Shown piece by piece: positions 59,345 through 64,000 of a stretch of DNA of 64,000 nucleotides (the stretch's first letter is position 1; each line of letters starts with the position of its first letter). The notes beneath the pieces are model-generated. The model worked only from the letters and a program-made list of their open reading frames with translations, did no database searches and had not been told where the DNA came from. This DNA is from Mycobacterium sp. WUMAC-067. GTDB lineage: Bacteria; Actinomycetota; Actinomycetes; Mycobacteriales; Mycobacteriaceae. The stretch covers positions 1-64,000 of the forward strand of contig NZ_JAEKMI010000016.1 of NCBI RefSeq assembly GCF_020217485.1. Direction: 5' to 3'. The position numbers were made by a program, and so were the translations under genes.

Positions 59345-59992
59345 ATGAGATCTGCCACGATCGCTGCTGCGGCCGCGGCCGCAGCGATTGGCTTGGCTGC
59401 GTGTAGTGGTAACACCAACGATCACGACATGGGTGCGATGACATCGCCGGGGGCGCAGTCCACATCGGCGGCCTCATCGCCCGGTGGTGCGCAGACCCAG
59501 GCCCATAACGATGCCGATGTTGCATTTGTCCAGGGGATGATTCCGCATCACCAGCAGGCGATCGAGATGAGTGACATCCTGTTGGCCAAGCAGGGCATTG
59601 ACCCTCGCGTTGTGTCGATGGCCAACGACATCAAAGCCGCTCAGGGCCCCGAGATCGAGCAGATGCGCGGGTGGCTGGCCGACTGGGACGTGTCGACCAC
59701 CTCGTCCTCGCCCGGTTCGTCCATGCCGGGCATGCCTGGCCACGATATGGGCAACGCGGGTGGCGGTATGATGTCGGAGCAGGACATGGCGGCTCTTCGG
59801 GCTGCCGAAGGCGTGGAGGCGAGCAAGTTGTTTCTGACGCAGATGGCCGAGCATCACAGGGGCGCGATCGTGATGGCTCAAACCGAGGCGAAAAGCGGAC
59901 AGTTCCCCGATGCCGTGACGCTGGCCAAGTCGGTCGTCACCAGCCAACAGCAAGAGATCGACACCATGAACCAGATTCTGGTCGCACTCTAG
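59345..59992 (+). CDS. DUF305 lipoprotein
   Basis: ATG 59345 gives 215 residues. GTG 59336 with a better-spaced GAAAGG is an alternative start. A lipoprotein signal ends LAAC. Two DUF305 repeats carry His-His-Met patterns (FVQGMIPHHQQAIEMSDIL and LTQMAEHHRGAIVMAQTEA), with a Met/Gly-rich linker (PGMPGHDMGNAGGGMM). DUF305 proteins are ferritin-like extracytoplasmic helical proteins often found in copper and other metal resistance clusters. His and Met residues suit copper(I) or silver binding. Confidence 0.88.
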   Translation: MRSATIAAAAAAAAIGLAACSGNTNDHDMGAMTSPGAQSTSAASSPGGAQTQAHNDADVAFVQGMIPHHQQAIEMSDILLAKQGIDPRVVSMANDIKAAQGPEIEQMRGWLADWDVSTTSSSPGSSMPGMPGHDMGNAGGGMMSEQDMAALRAAEGVEASKLFLTQMAEHHRGAIVMAQTEAKSGQFPDAVTLAKSVVTSQQQEIDTMNQILVAL

Positions 59993-60046
59993 GCGATCGG
60001 TCTGCTCTGCTGGTGTTGGCGACCAGCTGAACGGTTGCGGCAGTGA

Positions 60047-60793
60047 TCACCCGCGCTCGGCGGCATCGGGGTGGCTGCCCAGACGGTAGCCCACGCCGCG
60101 CACGGTGATGACGTAGCGTGGGGCGGTGGGGTCCTCCCCGAGTTTTCGCCGAAGGTGGCCGATATGCACATCGATGAGATGGCTGTCGCCGAACCAGGGG
60201 GCTCGGTGGATCGCTTCGAGCAGTTGTCGTCGGCTCAGGACGATCCCGGGGTGTGCCGATAACGCACTGAGAATGTCAAACTCGTTGGGAGTCAAGGTGA
60301 TTGGCTTGCCCTCCAGTGTCACTTCACGTGCGGCTGCATCGATGCGTAGCCCTGCGATCTGGGTGGGCATGCCGGGTTGGTCGACGGTTTCGGTGCGGGG
60401 TCGACGCAGCAGGGCGCGCACCCTGGCAACCAGTTCACGGGGGCTAAAGGGTTTGGTGAGGTAATCATCGGCACCGGCGGCCAGGCCCGCGAGAGTGTCG
60501 GTTTCGGTGTCGCGGGCGGTGAGGATGACCACGTAGGCGTCGGAGAAGGTGCGAAGCTGGCGACACACCTCAAGCCCATCGATGCCGGGTAAGCCGAGGT
60601 CCAGGACCACCACTTCAGGATCGAATTCACGCGCCAGCATCAACGCTTCTGACCCATTGGTGGCGATGCGGGTGGTGAAGCGCTCACGCGCTAGGTAGCT
60701 TGCCACCAGGTCGGCAAGCGCCGTCTCATCATCAACGATGAGTGCCCGCAGCTGCGCCCCGTGGTCACCGCGCAGCGCTGACTCGGTGTCCAT
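60047..60793 (-). CDS. OmpR/PhoP-type response regulator, orphan
   Basis: ATG 60793 gives 248 residues. The receiver domain (about 16-130) has Asp21/Asp22, phosphate acceptor Asp65 in VVVLDLGLPG, Thr92 and Lys114. The C-terminal winged helix (about 150-245) has RRKLGEDP and VRGVGYRLG. The upstream ATG 60841 is less likely, because it would place the direct repeats at 60832-60848 inside the gene. No histidine kinase is adjacent. It diverges from the multicopper oxidase unit and may control it. Confidence 0.9.
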   Translation of the reverse strand: MDTESALRGDHGAQLRALIVDDETALADLVASYLARERFTTRIATNGSEALMLAREFDPEVVVLDLGLPGIDGLEVCRQLRTFSDAYVVILTARDTETDTLAGLAAGADDYLTKPFSPRELVARVRALLRRPRTETVDQPGMPTQIAGLRIDAAAREVTLEGKPITLTPNEFDILSALSAHPGIVLSRRQLLEAIHRAPWFGDSHLIDVHIGHLRRKLGEDPTAPRYVITVRGVGYRLGSHPDAAERG

Positions 60794-60831
60794 CTGCTGA
60801 GACTTCGCGGAATCAGCCGCCGTCGCAACGA

Positions 60832-60848
60832 TCTTCAACAAATCTTCA
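60832..60848. promoter_or_regulatory. Direct repeat, likely response-regulator site
   Basis: TCTTCA occurs twice with an 11-base period in the gap between the divergent response regulator and multicopper oxidase unit. Tandem half-sites one helical turn apart are the usual target of OmpR-type dimers. Confidence 0.45.
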
Positions 60849-60902
60849 CATGACCATTATTCGATCTACGGCTGGCCGCGCCAAAGTGGTGGCAAGGAGG
60901 CA

Positions 60903-61118
60903 ATGATGAGTAGCGAGTTGGCGGTCGCCGTTATCGATGCGGGCCGACAATGGACGGTGTGGCTGGGGGCCGGCGCCTTGCTGGTATTGATGTGGACGAT
61001 GGTCTGGGTGTCGGTGGCGGCTGTTTTCCACGATCCGGGCAACAGCAAGCACGGTCCCGCAGCGGCCCGTGATGCGATACTTCACAAGCCACATCAGTCG
61101 CCCTGGGGAAGTGCGTAG
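60903..61118 (+). CDS. Small membrane protein coupled to the multicopper oxidase
   Basis: The 71-residue protein has one long hydrophobic segment (about 18-41, TVWLGAGALLVLMWTMVWVS) and a His-containing tail (KHGPAAARDAILHKPHQSP). AAGGAGG precedes the start. Its stop overlaps the GTG of the oxidase gene, so both are made together. It may anchor or supply copper to the oxidase. No family is recognised. Confidence 0.65.
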   Translation: MMSSELAVAVIDAGRQWTVWLGAGALLVLMWTMVWVSVAAVFHDPGNSKHGPAAARDAILHKPHQSPWGSA

Positions 61119-62650
61119 TGAGTGAACCGCAGCATTATCAGTTGAGCCGCAGAGGCTTTCTCGCGGCGGCCACGGTGACCGCGGCCGGTCTCGGTTTGGC
61201 CGCCTGTGGCCGGGAAACGGCCACGACCACCCGCACCAACCTGGCCGACGCAATTGCCGCAGCCGAGTCACGCCGGCCACACAGTGGCCGCACCATCTCG
61301 TCCACATTGAGCGCTGAACGTGTACGACTCGACCTGGGCGGCCAGTTCGCCGAATCGCTGTCCTACAACGGCTCGGTGCCGGGCCCGTTAGTGCGCGCCT
61401 CGGTCGGTGACGAACTGGCAGTCACGTTGTCCAACCGGCTTGACCACGCGACATCGGTGCACTGGCACGGCATTGCGTTGCGCAACGACATGGATGGGGC
61501 CTCACCGGCTACTCCCGATATCAAGCCGGGCAGTGAGTTCACCTACCGGTTTTCCCTTCCGCATCCGGGTACCTACTGGGCCCACCCGCACACCGGCCTG
61601 GATGCCGATACGGGCCTGTATTTTCCGGTGATCGTCGATGACCCCAACGACCCGGGCGACTATGACGCCGAATGGGTGGTCATGTTCGATGACTGGACTG
61701 ACGGGGTCGGCCCCAGCCCTGCCGAAATCTATGACAGGTTGCGCGGCGGCGGTTCTGGCGGTGGGCACGACATGCCAGGAATGACTGGGATGCCTGGAAT
61801 GCCGGGCATGCAAGGCGGCGGCAACGACATGGGCAGCAGTGAGCTGCTCGGTGGTGATGCCGGTGATGTGAGCTACCCGCTGTACCTTGCCAATGGGCGG
61901 GTTCCGCAGGAGCCCACCACTTTTCGAGCCAATCCCGGTGATCGTGTGCGTATCCGGCTGATCAACGCCGGATCCGATACCGCATTTCGGGTCGCGCTGG
62001 CCGGACACCAGCTCACGGTGACTCACACCGACGGCTTCGCGGTGGTTCCTAGCCAGGCCGATGCGGTGCTGCTCGGGATGGGGGAGCGCTACGACGTGGT
62101 CGTCACCGCCGGTGACGGGGTGTTTCCACTTGTCGCCTCGGCAGAGGGCAAGAATGCCTCGACCCGGGCGTTGTTGGTCACCGGCGCAGGTTCGCCGCCG
62201 GCGCCCGATTTCAGTCCTGGCGAGTTGGGCGGGCGTGTGGCGACTGTCGATGGATTGGTCCCAGCGCCGGGGGCTGCGCTTCCCGCGGCAGCCGCCGACG
62301 TCGAACTGCCCGCCGAACTAGGCGGGTCGATGACGAAGTACGACTGGACCATCAACGGGCAACCGTTCACCAAGACCCACCCACTTGAGGTCCGGGAAGG
62401 ACAGCGCGTCGCGCTCACGTTCAACAACATGACCATGATGTGGCACCCGATGCATCTGCACGGCCACACGTTCGAGGTGGTCGGCGCCCAAGGACGTAAA
62501 GGTCCGCGCAAAGACACGGTGATCGTCTTGCCCATGCAGCGGTTGAGGGTGGAGTTTGTCGCTGACAACCCCGGCGTGTGGATGATGCACTGTCACAACA
62601 CCTATCACCAAGACGCCGGCATGATGACCAGTTTGAATTATCGGAGCTGA
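61118..62650 (+). CDS. Tat-exported multicopper oxidase lipoprotein
   Basis: The 510-residue protein starts with a twin-arginine signal (RRGFL at 11-15) and a lipobox cysteine (LAAC, Cys30). All copper ligands are visible: HWHG (about 114), WAHPHTG (about 150), HPMHLHGH (about 443) and HCHNTYHQDAGM (about 491). A Met/Gly-rich insertion at about 212-244 (HDMPGMTGMPGMPGM) resembles the copper-binding loop of CueO. It should oxidise Cu(I) to Cu(II) outside the membrane with oxygen, like M. tuberculosis MmcO. It diverges from the orphan response regulator. Confidence 0.93.
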   Translation: MSEPQHYQLSRRGFLAAATVTAAGLGLAACGRETATTTRTNLADAIAAAESRRPHSGRTISSTLSAERVRLDLGGQFAESLSYNGSVPGPLVRASVGDELAVTLSNRLDHATSVHWHGIALRNDMDGASPATPDIKPGSEFTYRFSLPHPGTYWAHPHTGLDADTGLYFPVIVDDPNDPGDYDAEWVVMFDDWTDGVGPSPAEIYDRLRGGGSGGGHDMPGMTGMPGMPGMQGGGNDMGSSELLGGDAGDVSYPLYLANGRVPQEPTTFRANPGDRVRIRLINAGSDTAFRVALAGHQLTVTHTDGFAVVPSQADAVLLGMGERYDVVVTAGDGVFPLVASAEGKNASTRALLVTGAGSPPAPDFSPGELGGRVATVDGLVPAPGAALPAAAADVELPAELGGSMTKYDWTINGQPFTKTHPLEVREGQRVALTFNNMTMMWHPMHLHGHTFEVVGAQGRKGPRKDTVIVLPMQRLRVEFVADNPGVWMMHCHNTYHQDAGMMTSLNYRS

Positions 62651-62663
62651 CCGCAACGCATGG

Positions 62664-64000
62664 TTAATACTCGATGAGGCGGGTCACGTACGGCATCATC
62701 CCGCTAGAGCGCACCGGGGCGATGCGCACCTGCGACCCGGTGAACGGCGCTTCCAGCATCTGGCCGTCACCTAAGTACATGGCCTCGTGTTGGCTTGCGT
62801 CGGGGCCGTAGAAGATCAAGTCGCCGCGGCGCATCTGTGACGACGGGATCTTGCGGCCGGCGTTGTACTGCGATCCGGAGTAGTGATCTAGCTTGATGCC
62901 CACCCCGGCGAATGCGTAGAGCATCAGGCCCGAGCAGTCGAAGCCGACGGTGTTGGCGCCTTGGTCGATTCCCCGGGACGGACCGCTGGCGTTGCCGCCG
63001 CCCCACGAGTAGGGCACGCCCAGTTGCGCCGTGGCGCGACGGATGACGTATTCGGAGGCCTGGCGGCCATAGACACGGGGAATCCGTCCGTTGGTGAAGC
63101 CGGGGTCAGCCGGGGTGGCCGCCTTGGGCAGGATGCCCAACGACGTCAGAAAAGTGCGGCCCATCTGGGCAGTCACTTGAGCCGAGGTCGCCGAGATCTG
63201 CAACACCGCGTTGATGATGGCCACCGGATCGCCGGCCAAGTTTGCGCTGGGCACCATCGGCAGCGTCGTATCCCATTGGCCGGCATCGGGTCTCCCGGTA
63301 GGGGCACGGTCCCACGTGTCGCCGCCGGCCGCCGTGGTGCCCGCTGCGGGCCGAGACTTTGATACCAGCTGGGCGTCAAGGCGTTCCTGCGCGCGGGCAC
63401 GCGCTGTGGCCAGGCGGTCCACTGCTATCTGTTGGGTGCGAAATTGGGTCTGAGCCTCGGTGAGTGTCGCGATGGCGGCCTGTTGGCTGCGTTCGGCGTC
63501 GCTCACCGCGGTGGCTGCACGCCCTTCGGCCGAGCGGGCCGCTGATGACAGGTTGGCCGTGGTGGTGCGCGCACGCTGCAATCGTGCGAGCACCGTTTGG
63601 TGGCTGCGGATCAGTTCACGGTCGGCATTGACCGCCGTGATCAGGTCCTCGGGCCGAGATACCGACAGCAGCGCGGTAGAGGGACCGTGGATGTAGGTGG
63701 CGGCTGCGGCGTCATCGAAGCGCTGTTGCGCCGATGTGATCGCCGCACCGGCATCGGCGAGGGCACGCACGCGGGAATCGGCGTCGCGGCGGGCGGACTC
63801 AGCGTTGTCGCGAGCATGTGCGAGGTCCACGAGAGCCTTATTGACCGACTCCTGGCGCTGCTGAATAGCGGCCGCGGCCCCAGCCAATTGCTGATCGGCT
63901 TCGGCGACGGCGGCTACCAACGATGCCACCGCAGCCTCATCACGCTGTCCGACTACGTCGTGGGAGGCCCATGCGACAGGGCCGGACCCGACCACAGTCG
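62664..64000 (-). CDS. NlpC/P60 peptidoglycan hydrolase, RipA-like, cut by the window edge
   Basis: The frame is open to the right edge, where it reads GSGPVAWASHD, probably the end of a Sec signal peptide whose start is outside. The visible ~444 residues have a long coiled coil (to about 215), a linker and a C-terminal NlpC/P60 domain with the catalytic Cys in VGFDCSGLMLYAF and His in DASQHEAMYLG. This is the RipA/RipC plan: the coil blocks or positions the peptidase, which cuts D-Glu to DAP bonds in peptidoglycan. It converges with the multicopper oxidase. Confidence 0.88.
   Translation of the reverse strand, partial: TVVGSGPVAWASHDVVGQRDEAAVASLVAAVAEADQQLAGAAAAIQQRQESVNKALVDLAHARDNAESARRDADSRVRALADAGAAITSAQQRFDDAAAATYIHGPSTALLSVSRPEDLITAVNADRELIRSHQTVLARLQRARTTTANLSSAARSAEGRAATAVSDAERSQQAAIATLTEAQTQFRTQQIAVDRLATARARAQERLDAQLVSKSRPAAGTTAAGGDTWDRAPTGRPDAGQWDTTLPMVPSANLAGDPVAIINAVLQISATSAQVTAQMGRTFLTSLGILPKAATPADPGFTNGRIPRVYGRQASEYVIRRATAQLGVPYSWGGGNASGPSRGIDQGANTVGFDCSGLMLYAFAGVGIKLDHYSGSQYNAGRKIPSSQMRRGDLIFYGPDASQHEAMYLGDGQMLEAPFTGSQVRIAPVRSSGMMPYVTRLIEY

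Noticed and set aside
1..64000. tRNA, rRNA, replication origin, relaxase or VirB4/TcpA genes
   Set aside because: None could be recognised by reading either strand, so plasmid identity remains an inference.

Overview
The window is GC-rich actinobacterial DNA, almost certainly from a mycobacterium. It carries a full type VII (ESX) secretion locus with adjacent PE and PPE genes, EspG, mycosin and an EspK-like protein, a WhiB-like regulator, IS607-type tnpB genes, and frequent GTG starts with short overlapping gene junctions. No rRNA, tRNA, CRISPR array, replication gene, relaxase or type IV secretion gene is visible. A plasmid-type ESX locus surrounded by mobile and accessory genes suggests a large plasmid or an integrated plasmid segment, but nothing in the window proves this.

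Region 1 (1-6.1 kb): a minus-strand unit of an unknown 5' gene, an XRE-ImmA/IrrE protein and two overlapping tyrosine recombinases in Tn554 TnpA/TnpB style, the last running off the left edge. A strong palindrome sits at the unit's first start codon. Three small unknown genes follow. Region 2 (6.2-11.5 kb): a lone tnpB, then a minus-strand operon with a WhiB-like protein, a ParB-like-fold protein and an alpha/beta hydrolase. This operon diverges from an XRE gene across three 10-bp repeats. Region 3 (11.5-25.8 kb): ESX-associated accessory genes (Pro-rich membrane protein, EspK-like protein, three paralogous secreted-type modules, two of them fused to different peptidoglycan-hydrolase domains). 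Interspersed are a truncated IS607 element, a Fic toxin-antitoxin pair and an Abi_C/HEPN-like defence gene.

Region 4 (25.9-43.5 kb): eccB-eccC-PE-PPE-esx-esx-espG-espI-like-eccD-mycP-eccE-eccA, all on the plus strand and translationally coupled over long stretches. The upstream peptidoglycan hydrolases could open the wall for, or be substrates of, this machine. Region 5 (43.5-45.4 kb): gene debris, including an ApeA-like N-terminal remnant and the 3' half of a metal P-type ATPase.

Region 6 (45.6-64 kb): a metal/envelope island. Its centrepiece is a compact minus-strand operon encoding a complex I-like membrane module (NuoA, H, J, K, L, M, N). It has no NADH arm and no NuoC or NuoI. In place of NuoB and NuoD it has one fused, cysteine-poor protein with a His/Met-rich linker. 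Around it lie an L,D-transpeptidase, a BNR-like lipoprotein, a DUF2218 protein, a methyltransferase, a TetR regulator, a hydrolase behind a copper-regulator-like palindrome, a DUF305 lipoprotein, an orphan OmpR-type response regulator, a Tat-exported multicopper oxidase and a NlpC/P60 hydrolase. The multicopper oxidase, DUF305 protein and His/Met linker together point to copper handling in the envelope. The role of the Nuo-like module is the main open question.
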